Source: Alphaproteobacteria bacterium (GTDB lineage: Bacteria > Pseudomonadota > Alphaproteobacteria > Elsterales > Elsteraceae). From it: a DNA stretch of 47,479 nucleotides. This document shows, piece after piece, positions 30,440 through 39,276 of this stretch. A program made the position numbers and the translations under genes. Where the stretch lies: contig JAAFIC010000014.1 of assembly GCA_013298565.1 (NCBI GenBank), positions 1 through 47,479 on the forward strand, given 5' to 3'. Below the pieces are notes generated by a model that had not been told where the DNA came from, searched no databases, and worked only from the letters and a program-made list of their open reading frames with translations. The number at the start of each line of letters is the position of its first letter. Position 1 is the first letter of the stretch.

Positions 30440-31569
30440 TGAAAGCCGCCTTCGAGTTCCCCCATATCGAGGGGGAAGCCTCGCGGCAGGCGCACTGCAA
30501 TCTGCCCCCCGGCACTTATGAGCGGGAATTGGGCCGTGATGGATTCTTCGGTCCGGCCACGCACATGTACCACGCCAACCCGCCGACGGGTTGGACCGCG
30601 TGGGAGGGGCCGTTGCGCCCGCGCGCCTTCGATCTCACGCGCCTCACGGCAACCGAGCCGTGCCCGTTCGCAGCCCCGGCGCTCCTCGTGAATAGCCACA
30701 CCCGCCTGCGGTTCTGGCGTGCGCCTGCGCGGATGGATCATCTCGCTCGCAATGGCGATGGCGATGATTTGATCTTCGTTCATACCGGCACGGCGGACTT
30801 GTTTTGCGACTATGGGCATCTTGCGATTGAAGCAGGCGATTACATCGTGCTGCCGCGCGGCACGATGTGGCGGCTGGAGGGGGCGACGCAGTTTTCGGCT
30901 TTGCTGGTTGAAGCCACCAATTCCTCTTACAAGCTCCCCGATAAGGGCCTTGTCGGGCCGCACGCGATTTTCGATCCGGCGATGCTGGACCTGCCGAAGA
31001 TAGATGCGGCGTTTAAGGCACAGCAAGGGCCGGGGGAGTGGCAGGTTCGCATCAAGCGGCGCGGGCAGTTCTCCACGGTTACGTTTCCGTTCAACCCGCT
31101 CGATGCGAAGGGTTGGAAGGGCAATCTTGCGCCCGTGCGAATCAATGTGCGCGATATTCGCCCGTTGATGAGCCACCGCTACCATCTGCCGCCGTCTGCC
31201 CATACCACCTTCGTGGCCGACCGTTTCGTAGTGTGCACCTTCACGCCGCGCCTGTTCGAGACCGACCCTGGCGCGCTGAAAGTGCCGTTCTTCCATAATA
31301 ATGATGATTACGACGAAGTGCTGTTCTATCACGCGGGCGATTTCTTCAGCCGCGACAATATCCACCCCGGCATGATGAGCTTTCACCCCTGCGGTTTCAC
31401 GCACGGCCCACACCCGAAAGCGCTGGGCAATGCGTTTCAATCGAAGAAACCCGCCACCGACGAATACGCCGTGATGATTGATACGCGCGACGCGCTGGAC
31501 ATTGGGGCGGGCGCGGCTTCTGTTGAATGGGCGGGCTATGTCGAGAGTTGGGCCGGACGGAAAGAATAA
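30439..31569 (+). CDS. hmgA: Homogentisate 1,2-dioxygenase, short form
   Basis: HmgA opens the homogentisate ring to maleylacetoacetate. The 376-residue protein is shorter than the ~430-450 residue form of Pseudomonas and lacks part of the usual N-terminal domain. The iron-site region is present: FFHNNDDYDEVLFYHAGDF, NIHPGMMSFHPCGFTHGPHP, with the His/Glu/His set. The first base of its ATG is the last base of the hppD stop, so the genes are coupled. Fumarylacetoacetase follows after 13 bases. A maleylacetoacetate isomerase gene is not present here. Confidence 0.9.
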   Translation: MKAAFEFPHIEGEASRQAHCNLPPGTYERELGRDGFFGPATHMYHANPPTGWTAWEGPLRPRAFDLTRLTATEPCPFAAPALLVNSHTRLRFWRAPARMDHLARNGDGDDLIFVHTGTADLFCDYGHLAIEAGDYIVLPRGTMWRLEGATQFSALLVEATNSSYKLPDKGLVGPHAIFDPAMLDLPKIDAAFKAQQGPGEWQVRIKRRGQFSTVTFPFNPLDAKGWKGNLAPVRINVRDIRPLMSHRYHLPPSAHTTFVADRFVVCTFTPRLFETDPGALKVPFFHNNDDYDEVLFYHAGDFFSRDNIHPGMMSFHPCGFTHGPHPKALGNAFQSKKPATDEYAVMIDTRDALDIGAGAASVEWAGYVESWAGRKE

Positions 31570-31582
31570 AGGGGAGAGAAGC

Positions 31583-32599
31583 ATGAAACTCGCAACACTT
31601 CGCACGGGCGGGCGCGACGGGGCTTTGATCCTGGTATCGACCGACCTTACCCGTGCCACCTCTGCCGCCGGTATTGCCGCCACACTGCAAGCCGCGCTCG
31701 ATACTTGGGCAGACAGCGCGCCAAAACTGCAATCCCTGTGGGCAGAGCTTGAGGCAGGCACCGCCCCCGGCAGCTTTGCGTTCGATTCCGCCGCCTGTCA
31801 TTCCCCCTTGCCGCGTGCGTACCAATGGTGCGACGGCAGCGCGTATGTTAACCACGTCGCGCTCGTTCGCAAAGCACGCGGTGCCGCGCTGCCCGACAGC
31901 TTTTGGACCGATCCGCTGATGTACCAAGGCGGCTCAGACGCTTTCTTAGCCCCGACCGAGCCGGTACGGATGGCTCGCGAAGATTTTGGTATAGATTTTG
32001 AGGGCGAAGTGGCCGTGATCGTTGATGACGTGCCGATGGGGGCGAGCGTGGCGGTTGCGGGTAGGGCCATTCGCCTCCTCATGTTGGTGAACGATGTATC
32101 CTTGCGGAATCTCATTCCGAACGAACTCGCCAAAGGCTTCGGCTTCTTTCACTCGAAACCCTCCAGCGCCTTCTCCCCGGTCACGGTGACGCCGGAAGCG
32201 TTGGGCGCGGCGTGGGATGGTGGTAAATTGCACCTGCCGCTGCTGGTAAGCCTGAATGGTGAATCCTTCGGCAAAGCCAATGCTGGCGTGGATATGACGT
32301 TCGATTTCCCCACGCTCATCGCCCATGCCGCGAAAACCCGGCCCTTGAGCGCAGGCACCATTATCGGCTCCGGCACGGTTTCCAACCGAGATGCCGATGG
32401 CGGGCCGGGGCGTCCGGTCGCCGACGGCGGCTTGGGCTACTCCTGCCTCGCCGAAGTCCGCATGGTCGAAACCCTTCTGCACGGCGGCGCACGCACACCG
32501 TTTATGCGTTTTGGGGACCGCGTGCGGATCGAAATGCTGGATGCTGCGGGGAAGAGTGTGTTTGGGGCGATTGAGCAGGGGGTGGAGATGTATGGCTGA
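31583..32599 (+). CDS. Fumarylacetoacetase-family hydrolase
   Basis: The 338-residue protein belongs to the fumarylacetoacetate hydrolase fold and, by position after hppD and hmgA, should cleave fumarylacetoacetate to fumarate and acetoacetate. The metal ligands are visible in IDFEGEVAVIVDDV (acidic triad with the downstream Asp) and LLMLVNDVSLRN. GFGFFHSKPSSAFSPV and IIGSGTVSNRD are conserved in the family. The ATG at 31583 follows GGGGAGAGAAGC. It ends 13 bases from the convergent Fic gene. Family members with other substrates exist, so the exact reaction rests on context. Confidence 0.9.
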   Translation: MKLATLRTGGRDGALILVSTDLTRATSAAGIAATLQAALDTWADSAPKLQSLWAELEAGTAPGSFAFDSAACHSPLPRAYQWCDGSAYVNHVALVRKARGAALPDSFWTDPLMYQGGSDAFLAPTEPVRMAREDFGIDFEGEVAVIVDDVPMGASVAVAGRAIRLLMLVNDVSLRNLIPNELAKGFGFFHSKPSSAFSPVTVTPEALGAAWDGGKLHLPLLVSLNGESFGKANAGVDMTFDFPTLIAHAAKTRPLSAGTIIGSGTVSNRDADGGPGRPVADGGLGYSCLAEVRMVETLLHGGARTPFMRFGDRVRIEMLDAAGKSVFGAIEQGVEMYG

Positions 32600-32612
32600 G
32601 AGTAGCGGCGGG

Positions 32613-34151
32613 TCACACGCCTTCAGAGGGGCGGGTGGCTGCTGCGATCAATTCTTCGGCGCGTGCAATTCGCGCATCAGAGAGTTCTGGGAAGTGTGCC
32701 CGTTTATTCTTCGATAACTGCCCGTTATTCTGAAGAATGCAGCGGATCAAACTCCGAACTGTCTGTTGCGGTAGCCCATCCAGATATTCGTCGATCACTC
32801 GGAAGGCAGAATCGAACGTGCGAAGAAAATCTAACTCTTCTTTCAAATCAACCCGGATTGATTCAAGAATAGTTGCATTCAGGTAGATGCAAAGATCGGT
32901 GGCGTCAAAATAGCGGTAAAGGTCGATTGTCTCGTTTGTGACAAGGATCGACCCATCGCCGACGCTGGACCAGCCCCACTCGATAAACGGCATGATGCGC
33001 TTGGAAAAACTTTCCAGCGCGGCATCATAGTTCGCCCGTTTACGCAGCATGGTGGCAGAGATAGGGAAGATGATTCCTTCGGGCGTCACCTTAGTTTTCG
33101 CGAGGGCTTGGTGGATCAAGAACCGATGTAAGCGACCATTCCCGTCCATAAACGGATGGATAAACACAAAACCGAAGGATAAAACGGCAGCGGCGATGAT
33201 TGGGTTGATTTGGACTAATAGTATTGCTCCGTGTGCCTGTAACCCATCCATAAGCTGCGGGATGTCCCCTGGTTTTGGAAAAATGCAGTGTATTCTATCT
33301 TGGAGCCTGACTGTTGATTCCCCAATATAGACCTGTTCAGTTCGCCAGTGTTTAGCTCTGAAATCGGGATTTGAGATGATCGTATTTTGGATTTCGATAT
33401 AGCTTTTTGTCGATGAGAAGTCGAAATCATTGTGCTGTCTCAGCGCATCGATAAAACGGAGTATTTTATTATCGGATGGTTTCTCCGACTCGATTTCGTA
33501 AGAGGCACGAGTTTCTTTTGTATAGAGATAACTGACAGCCCGCCGGAATAAATCTTCGTCACCCTCCGGCATCAGATCAATAATAGCCTCTTGAGCGGCA
33601 CGGGTATTAATGTCGTTGATTTCGGGTGTCCGCCGGATCAGGGGGCAAAAGTCTCGGTTTCCGATCAAATTGATCTCAATCCGGTGTCGTGGTGAACGGT
33701 TGAGGGGCGAACAGTTTGGAGCGGGTTCAAGCGTAATCTGGAGGTTGCTATCCAAGAGAGAGACATAATTTATAGGCGCGCTATCTGGCATGGGTAGAAC
33801 GCGGTCTGTCAGAAATTCTAATAGAAACCAAGCCCGGCGAGCAAAGGCGCTCGTGGGTTGCTTCTCCAGCCACTCGGTTATCGCACTCGCAAAAAAATCC
33901 CAATCGGCCCGAAAGGCTGCTTTCACAATAGCAAGATCAATGGGTTCCCAGCGCAAAGCAAAATGCAGATCACCTATGCCGGTATCTCCATAATCTTGAT
34001 CCCGATACCAATTATAAATATTTGTCGCGCTTACTTCGGTTTTCCTTGCTCTCGCGCCAACGATTGAAAATTGATAAGGTTTTGGAACTGGGAGTCTGTA
34101 CCGGTCAATTAGCCCTCTTTGCCCGGTGTACCGTTCTGTATCGCGGAGCAT
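32613..34151 (-). CDS. Fic-domain protein (probable AMPylase/nucleotidyl transferase)
   Basis: The 512-residue protein has the Fic active site HPFMDGNGRLHR at residues 332-343, with the catalytic His, the phosphate-binding DGNGR and the trailing Arg all present. An inhibitory-helix-like segment lies N-terminal to it (S217-YEIE-S222); it fits (S/T)xxxE(G/N) except for the last position, Ser instead of Gly/Asn, and the key Glu (E221) is present. The first 200 residues are not recognised. The C-terminal ~110 residues are helical and could be a winged-helix or regulatory part. Composition is AT-richer than the neighbours, which suggests acquisition. Targets unknown. Confidence 0.88.
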   Translation of the reverse strand: MLRDTERYTGQRGLIDRYRLPVPKPYQFSIVGARARKTEVSATNIYNWYRDQDYGDTGIGDLHFALRWEPIDLAIVKAAFRADWDFFASAITEWLEKQPTSAFARRAWFLLEFLTDRVLPMPDSAPINYVSLLDSNLQITLEPAPNCSPLNRSPRHRIEINLIGNRDFCPLIRRTPEINDINTRAAQEAIIDLMPEGDEDLFRRAVSYLYTKETRASYEIESEKPSDNKILRFIDALRQHNDFDFSSTKSYIEIQNTIISNPDFRAKHWRTEQVYIGESTVRLQDRIHCIFPKPGDIPQLMDGLQAHGAILLVQINPIIAAAVLSFGFVFIHPFMDGNGRLHRFLIHQALAKTKVTPEGIIFPISATMLRKRANYDAALESFSKRIMPFIEWGWSSVGDGSILVTNETIDLYRYFDATDLCIYLNATILESIRVDLKEELDFLRTFDSAFRVIDEYLDGLPQQTVRSLIRCILQNNGQLSKNKRAHFPELSDARIARAEELIAAATRPSEGV

Positions 34152-34190
34152 ATCGGCCTCGGGAATTTATAAACTAGGCTCAATCTATAC

Positions 34191-34221
34191 GAAAATCTTT
34201 AAGCGGCAGTGAAAATCTTTA
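34191..34221. repeat. 20-bp-spaced direct repeat upstream of the fic gene
   Basis: GAAAATCTTTA occurs at 34191-34201 and again at 34211-34221, exactly 20 bases apart, 40-70 bases before the fic start. Two helical turns of spacing suits a protein binding one DNA face; possible autoregulatory site. Confidence 0.4.
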
Positions 34222-34254
34222 GAAATCGACGAATCTGTGATTTTTTTTATAATC

Positions 34255-37188
34255 TCACCGCTCCGCCCATTCCAACCGCCGCTGCCAGCGTGTACCCTGC
34301 CGTTCGGTGATGAGCACGGCGGTTTCCCCGTCTTTTGCGGTGAACCAAACGCGGCCTAACGTCAGCGGGCCAAGGTCGGCGGCGGTGCCGCTGGCGTCTA
34401 TCTGAAGGTCCGGCACGCTCAAAGTGAGGCCCTCCGTGTGGGCAGTGCCGTTAGCAATTTCGATCCGGCCTTTGCCGTCCGTGAAGGTCAGCGCCCCGCC
34501 TGCGAAAGCGTTGGAAAGGGTAAGGCCGCGCTCTGCGGTACGGGCGGGGTTGGCTTCGCTGGCAGGGGCGAGGGCTTGGCGCAAGGCGGGCAGGTCGATC
34601 CCGCCAAGGCGCCCGCCGCCAATTTCCAGCGCTAAACTGCCCGCAAGGCGGCTCGGAAGCTCCTTCAGCGTCAGCGGTTTGGCGGTCAGGGTGCCTGTCA
34701 GCGACAGCTTGCCCTCGGTGTCTGGTTCATCGAAAAAGGCAGCCGTGGCAACGCCCAGGTCAGCATTTTTGAGGGCGAGGTTCACGGTCAACAGCGGTTC
34801 GGCCTCGCCAAACGCCAGCGTGCCGGAAAGATCGAGGCTGCCGTTATAAAGCTGTGCGCGGCCTTCATCGAAGCGCCAGCGCCCCTCGGCAAAGCGAACC
34901 CGCCCTGCAACATCCGATAGGGCGTAGGGCGCGTGCTCCAATAGCCCGATGCGAAGGGCAACGTCGAGATCGAGCGGCATCAGCAGCGCATCGGCTAAGC
35001 GGCCAGAGGTGAGGGCGCTATCTTTCCACAGGGCGGGGCGCACGACCGAAACGCCAACGCCGCCGCTAATTTTCCACACGCCGTCTTTCAAGGGCAGAGC
35101 CAGCGTACCGCGCGCATCCAGCGCTAGGTCTGGCAGGCGCAGGGCCGCAGTGTCCACCTGAAGCCGGTCGCGGCTGAGGTCGAGCCGGGCGGTGAGGCTC
35201 ATCGGCCCATCGCCGTCCACGGCCAGCCCCCAGCCAAGATCGCGCAGCGCCTGCGTTTGCGAGGGGGCGTGCGCCTCAAGATCGAGCAAGGCGGTGCCTG
35301 CGAGGGGCGACCACGCCCCGCCCCACTGGGTTTCGATCCCGCCGAGCGTGGCGGTCAGGGCAAGATCGGCACGCGAAATCGGCCCCGTCATCGCAAGCGT
35401 AAAGCGCCCCTCAACACCGGGAGTCAGCGGCAGCGGCGCGCGCAACAAATCGGCACTGCGAGCCACATCGGCCACGGCTCCGTTGGCTTTCAGCGCCAAG
35501 GTGGCGGGGGTGGCCGAGGCATCGAGGGTACCGTTGAGGGTGAGCGGATCGGCCCCGGCAAAGCCCAACACGCGCGCCTCTTGCACCGTCAGCACGCCGC
35601 CGACCAGCAGGGCGGTAACTCTAAGATCGCGCAACGGATGATCGCGCAGCCGGGTCTCGCCGACAGTAAGCGACACGGCCCCATCAAAGCGGGCTAATCC
35701 GGCGAAGGCGTCTTCGCCCTTCAGCAGGGTTTCCCAAGGGGTGAGCGGGTCGAGCGCGTCCAGCGGCAGCCAGTCGGCGGCGAGGGTTGCGGTCACGGTC
35801 GGGCGGTCCCAGCCGCCTTCCACGCGCACGGTTCCGGTCACGCGGCTATTGTCGAAACTAAGGTCCAGATGATCGGTCATCAGGCTGTTGCGGTCGCCCG
35901 AAAACGCGAGGGTGCCGGAAAGCCGTCGCAGCCGGTCGCCGCGCGGAAACCAGCGCGGATCAAGCCCGGCCCACACCAGTGCGGGGCGGGGATCGTCGCC
36001 ACCGAACTCGCCGCGCCCGGCAAAGCGCCAATCTTCATCGGGCAGAACGGCACCGCTGAGGGCAATATCGGTGCCGCCGGGCAAAACGACAGCGGCTTCG
36101 GAAATGGTCACGGCCCCATCGTTCCAGGTAGCGCTGATGCGGGCTTGCCGCAGCAGGCCGGAGCGCCACGCCACCGCATCGGCGGCAAAGGCGAGCGTGC
36201 CCTCGGGAATCGACGAATCCGTGCGCGGCACCAGCGGCGGTTGCCACGGCCCCCGCAAGGCATCGAGATCGAGCCGGGCGGTGCGAAGGCTGGCCTGCCA
36301 CGTCAGATGATCGGTCCAAGCCAGCGCAAGCGATCCCGCGAGCCGTTGGTCGCCCAGCGTAAGCGTGAGATCATGCAGCGACAGCCCATCGGGCGTAAGA
36401 TCGACTGAACTGTCGAGGGCAAAGCGCCCTTCAGCGGGTTTGGGCACGCCGAAGCCGATGAGATGTGCAAGCTCGGTCGCGCGCGCGCCGTCCCCCTTCA
36501 GCTTGCCAATAAAGCGGGCGCCCCCGCCTTCGGCTACAGTGCCGGTTAGGCGCAGAGTAGGGCCGCCGCCGCGTGGGCCGAGGTTGAGCGACAGAGTGCG
36601 CCCTAACGCCGCTTCAACACGCCACGGCAAACTGCGGTGGCGGAAGGTGGCGTTCAGGCGGGGCGCGTCGCCGGGTTTACCGAAGGTAAGATCGGCCTCA
36701 ATCGCGGTCAGCCGGTCCCCCGCATCCATTAAGGGGGAGCCAGCTTCGCCGTCGATAATCCTAACCCGCTCCAGCGTGGCGCGGCCAAAGCCTAGGAAAT
36801 CGGTTCCCGTCGGCAGGTCGAGAAATTCCGCGACCGGATGTTCGATGGTTAAGGAGGAAACGCGGATCGTGCCGAGCAGCAACGCGCCTAAATCGAGGTC
36901 GGCCTGAATAGCATCGGCGCGCAAAAATAGGGGGGAGCGTTCGCCCGCAGCCTCCCCCAAGCGCACCTCTTCAGCGCGCAAAGATGGTGTGGGCAGCAGG
37001 GTTAGGCGCACGTCGCCATCAATCGCTACGCGCCGCCCGGTGACAGTGCTGATGAGATCGGTCAACTCGTCGCGATATTGCGTCCAATCAATCCAGCGCG
37101 GCACGACCAGCGCGGCCCCGATGACCAGCACGCACAGCCCTAACAGAAGGGTCCAGCCAATTCCACGCTTGCTTGCCCGCTGGCCCAT
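34255..37188 (-). CDS. AsmA-family protein
   Basis: The 977-residue protein has an N-terminal membrane anchor (about residues 10-32, TLLLGLCVLVIGAALVVP) followed by IDWTQYRDELTDLISTVTGR and VAIDGDVRLTLLPTPSLRAEEVRL, the AsmA N-terminal signature. The remainder is a long beta-rich periplasmic region. Near the C-terminus LPSRLAGSLALEIGGGRLGGIDL and LTLSNAFAGGALTFTDGKGRIEIANG match the AsmA C-terminal domain. AsmA-like proteins form lipid-conducting bridges between the two membranes or help outer-membrane assembly. ATG 37186-37188 is preferred to an in-frame start 18 nt upstream. It stands alone after leuA. Confidence 0.92.
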   Translation of the reverse strand: MGQRASKRGIGWTLLLGLCVLVIGAALVVPRWIDWTQYRDELTDLISTVTGRRVAIDGDVRLTLLPTPSLRAEEVRLGEAAGERSPLFLRADAIQADLDLGALLLGTIRVSSLTIEHPVAEFLDLPTGTDFLGFGRATLERVRIIDGEAGSPLMDAGDRLTAIEADLTFGKPGDAPRLNATFRHRSLPWRVEAALGRTLSLNLGPRGGGPTLRLTGTVAEGGGARFIGKLKGDGARATELAHLIGFGVPKPAEGRFALDSSVDLTPDGLSLHDLTLTLGDQRLAGSLALAWTDHLTWQASLRTARLDLDALRGPWQPPLVPRTDSSIPEGTLAFAADAVAWRSGLLRQARISATWNDGAVTISEAAVVLPGGTDIALSGAVLPDEDWRFAGRGEFGGDDPRPALVWAGLDPRWFPRGDRLRRLSGTLAFSGDRNSLMTDHLDLSFDNSRVTGTVRVEGGWDRPTVTATLAADWLPLDALDPLTPWETLLKGEDAFAGLARFDGAVSLTVGETRLRDHPLRDLRVTALLVGGVLTVQEARVLGFAGADPLTLNGTLDASATPATLALKANGAVADVARSADLLRAPLPLTPGVEGRFTLAMTGPISRADLALTATLGGIETQWGGAWSPLAGTALLDLEAHAPSQTQALRDLGWGLAVDGDGPMSLTARLDLSRDRLQVDTAALRLPDLALDARGTLALPLKDGVWKISGGVGVSVVRPALWKDSALTSGRLADALLMPLDLDVALRIGLLEHAPYALSDVAGRVRFAEGRWRFDEGRAQLYNGSLDLSGTLAFGEAEPLLTVNLALKNADLGVATAAFFDEPDTEGKLSLTGTLTAKPLTLKELPSRLAGSLALEIGGGRLGGIDLPALRQALAPASEANPARTAERGLTLSNAFAGGALTFTDGKGRIEIANGTAHTEGLTLSVPDLQIDASGTAADLGPLTLGRVWFTAKDGETAVLITERQGTRWQRRLEWAER

Positions 37189-37247
37189 GATGCTCCTAAA
37201 GCGCAACGCCCGATAGGAATGTTATAGCAGAAGGACGCAAGCGGAGC

Positions 37248-37276
37248 GCTAGGGGAAGCATCGACTTTCCCCTAGC
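37248..37276. terminator. Perfect 10-bp inverted repeat after leuA
   Basis: GCTAGGGGAA and TTCCCCTAGC are exact complements separated by nine bases, 13 bases beyond the leuA stop. There is no T-run on either strand, so it is a non-canonical terminator or an mRNA-stabilising hairpin. Confidence 0.5.
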
Positions 37277-37288
37277 CTCACACCGAAT

Positions 37289-38959
37289 TTATGCTTTTAG
37301 CAGCCGATTAACCGCCGAAGTGACGGCTTTTAGCGCGGCGGTAACGATATTGCGATCCGCGCCGACGCCCCAGATAGTGCCGTCTGCCGTTTTCAGTTCG
37401 ATATAGGCGACGGCCTGAGTGTTCTGCCCCCGGCCCGTCGCCTGCTCGCTGTAGGACAGAAGATCAATTTCGATGCCATGCAGGCTTTGCAAAGCGCTGC
37501 AATAGGCATCAATGGGGCCATTGCCGCTGCCTTTGATCGTCGCTTCTGCACCCTTATGGCGGATGGTTGCGGTTAGATGGCGGATTTCCGAAGCGTGAGC
37601 GTCGGGCACCGTGGTGTGGGAGAGAAACTCGACCGGATCAATAGCTTTGATGTATTCGCTATTGAACACGTCCCAAATATTCCCCGCCGATAGCTCCTTA
37701 CCCGTCGCGTCGGTGACGCGCTGAACCACGTGCGAGAACTCGATTTGCAGGCGGCGCGGCAGGGTGACGCCATAATCGGCTTCCAGCAAATAGGCGATAC
37801 CGCCTTTGCCCGACTGGCTGTTAACGCGAATAATGCCTTCGTAGCTGCGGCCCACGTCCGACGGGTCGATGGGCAAATAGGGTACTTCCCACTCGCCGCT
37901 GTTAGAGCGTTTCAGCGCTTCCAGCCCCTTCTTGATCGCGTCTTGGTGGCTGCCGGAGAAGGCGGTGAACACAAGGTCGCCAGCATAGGGGTGGCGCGGA
38001 TGCACAGGCAGTTGATTGCAGTATTCCGCCACGCGCACAAGCTCGTTAATATCCGATAAATCCAGGTCAGGATTAACACCCTGGGTGAACATATTCAGCG
38101 CAAGCGTAACAATATCGACATTGCCGGTGCGCTCGCCATTACCGAACAAAGTGCCCTCTACGCGATCCGCGCCCGCCATAATCCCCAATTCGGCGGCGGC
38201 AACGCCCGTGCCTCGGTCGTTATGGGGGTGCAGGGAAATGATCGTTTCCGCACGCCAGCGCGTGTGGCGGCAGTAATATTCGATTTGATCGGCATAGATA
38301 TTCGGCGAGGCCATTTCCACCGTGGCGGGTAGATTGATGATCGCCCGATGGGTTGCGGTGGGTTGCCACACGTCCAGCACGGCATCGCAGACTTCAACAG
38401 CATACTCGATTTCGGTGCCGGTAAAGCTTTCGGGCGAGTATTGGAACACCACCTCAGTGTCCGGCACGGTTGCAACTAGGTCTTTTACAATCTGGGTGCC
38501 TTCGGTAGCAATCGCCTTAATCCCGTCCTTCTCCAGGCCGAACACCACGCGCCGTTGCAGCGTGGACGTGGAGTTGTAGAGGTGAACGACGGCGCGGCGC
38601 GACCCTTTAATCGCCTCGAACGTCCGCTCGATCAGCGGGCGGCGGGCTTGAGTGAGCACCTGAATCGTCACATCGCCTGGAATGAGGTTTTCATCAATCA
38701 ACTGGCGACAGAAATCGAAATCAGTCTGGCTGGCTGCCGGGAAGCCGATTTCAATTTCCTTGAAGCCCATTGCCACGAGGGCCTTGAACATCCGCAGTTT
38801 GCGCTCCGGCCCCATTGGCTCGATCAACGCTTGATTGCCGTCGCGCAAATCCACCGAACACCACAGGGGCGGTTTCGTGATTTGAGCATCGGGCCAGGTG
38901 CGATTGGGCAGGTTGATGGGCGGGAACGGGCGATACTTGCTCGCAGCGTCGATCTTCAT
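37289..38959 (-). CDS. leuA: 2-isopropylmalate synthase
   Basis: LeuA condenses acetyl-CoA with 2-ketoisovalerate, the first committed step of leucine synthesis. The 556-residue protein is of the longer LeuA2 type: W CSVDLRDGNQALIEPM (metal Asp and catalytic Arg), EIGFPAASQTDFDF, SLHPHNDRGTGVAAAELG with the metal-binding H-x-H, and GTLFGNGERTGN are all present. The C-terminal regulatory domain (about 430-556) contains HKGAEATIKGSGNGPIDAYC and DLLSYSEQATGRG, the leucine feedback region. A leucine-rich leader peptide and inverted repeats precede it, so attenuation is likely. Confidence 0.97.
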   Translation of the reverse strand: MKIDAASKYRPFPPINLPNRTWPDAQITKPPLWCSVDLRDGNQALIEPMGPERKLRMFKALVAMGFKEIEIGFPAASQTDFDFCRQLIDENLIPGDVTIQVLTQARRPLIERTFEAIKGSRRAVVHLYNSTSTLQRRVVFGLEKDGIKAIATEGTQIVKDLVATVPDTEVVFQYSPESFTGTEIEYAVEVCDAVLDVWQPTATHRAIINLPATVEMASPNIYADQIEYYCRHTRWRAETIISLHPHNDRGTGVAAAELGIMAGADRVEGTLFGNGERTGNVDIVTLALNMFTQGVNPDLDLSDINELVRVAEYCNQLPVHPRHPYAGDLVFTAFSGSHQDAIKKGLEALKRSNSGEWEVPYLPIDPSDVGRSYEGIIRVNSQSGKGGIAYLLEADYGVTLPRRLQIEFSHVVQRVTDATGKELSAGNIWDVFNSEYIKAIDPVEFLSHTTVPDAHASEIRHLTATIRHKGAEATIKGSGNGPIDAYCSALQSLHGIEIDLLSYSEQATGRGQNTQAVAYIELKTADGTIWGVGADRNIVTAALKAVTSAVNRLLKA

Positions 38960-39004
38960 CGGATTTTTCCTGAAATATCTATAATCGGCATGGGGAGGGT
39001 GCGC

Positions 39005-39049
39005 GCGGCCCGCCTACAGCTACCGGAGGGCCGCCTTAAGGCCGGTAGC
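39005..39049 (-). promoter_or_regulatory. Alternative hairpins of the leuA attenuator
   Basis: Read on the minus strand, GCTACCGG (39042-39049, inside the end of the leader peptide) pairs with CCGGTAGC (39019-39026), and GCGGCCC (39028-39034) pairs with GGGCCGC (39005-39011). The 3' arm of the first stem lies in the loop of the second and the 5' arm of the second lies in the loop of the first, so the two structures compete. No T-run follows, so the switch may act through Rho or on leuA translation. Confidence 0.6.
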
Positions 39050-39146
39050 CGCCGATAAGTCGAAGCGCGAGCAGAAGGCCAGCCGTATCCTGCGCCCCGG
39101 AAAGGGTCGGCAGCAGAAACAGAGTGTTGGCCGTCTGAATGCTCAT
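39036..39146 (-). CDS. leuL: leuA leader peptide
   Basis: A 36-residue frame from ATG 39144-39146 to TAA 39036-39038 encodes MSIQTANTLFLLPTLSGAQD, then TAGLLLALRLIGGYRP. Nine of 36 codons are leucine, including LLLALRL near the end, immediately before the hairpin region. This is the design of a leucine attenuator: ribosomes stalled at Leu codons change which RNA stem forms. The distance to the leuA ATG is about 76 bases. The ribosome site is weak. The symbol is by analogy with enterobacterial leuL. Confidence 0.75.
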   Translation of the reverse strand: MSIQTANTLFLLPTLSGAQDTAGLLLALRLIGGYRP

Positions 39147-39276
39147 AAAACCGACGATAGGCGGGCGGGCGCGGGCGGGTCAACCGTCTTTCGATAGGGG
39201 GGCGGTCATACGCCCGCTATTCTGAGGCGCCTTTACGTCCGATTTGAAATAAGACGCCCCTCCCTATATTTCGACC

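Noticed and set aside
30436-31761. 441-codon minus-strand frame opposite hmgA
   Set aside because: It is antisense to a clearly recognised enzyme gene, and its product is Arg/His/Ala-rich without any known motif.
39147-39185. TTGACC...TATCGT as the leuA promoter
   Set aside because: The spacer is about 14 bases, too short, and the -10 would abut the leader ATG.
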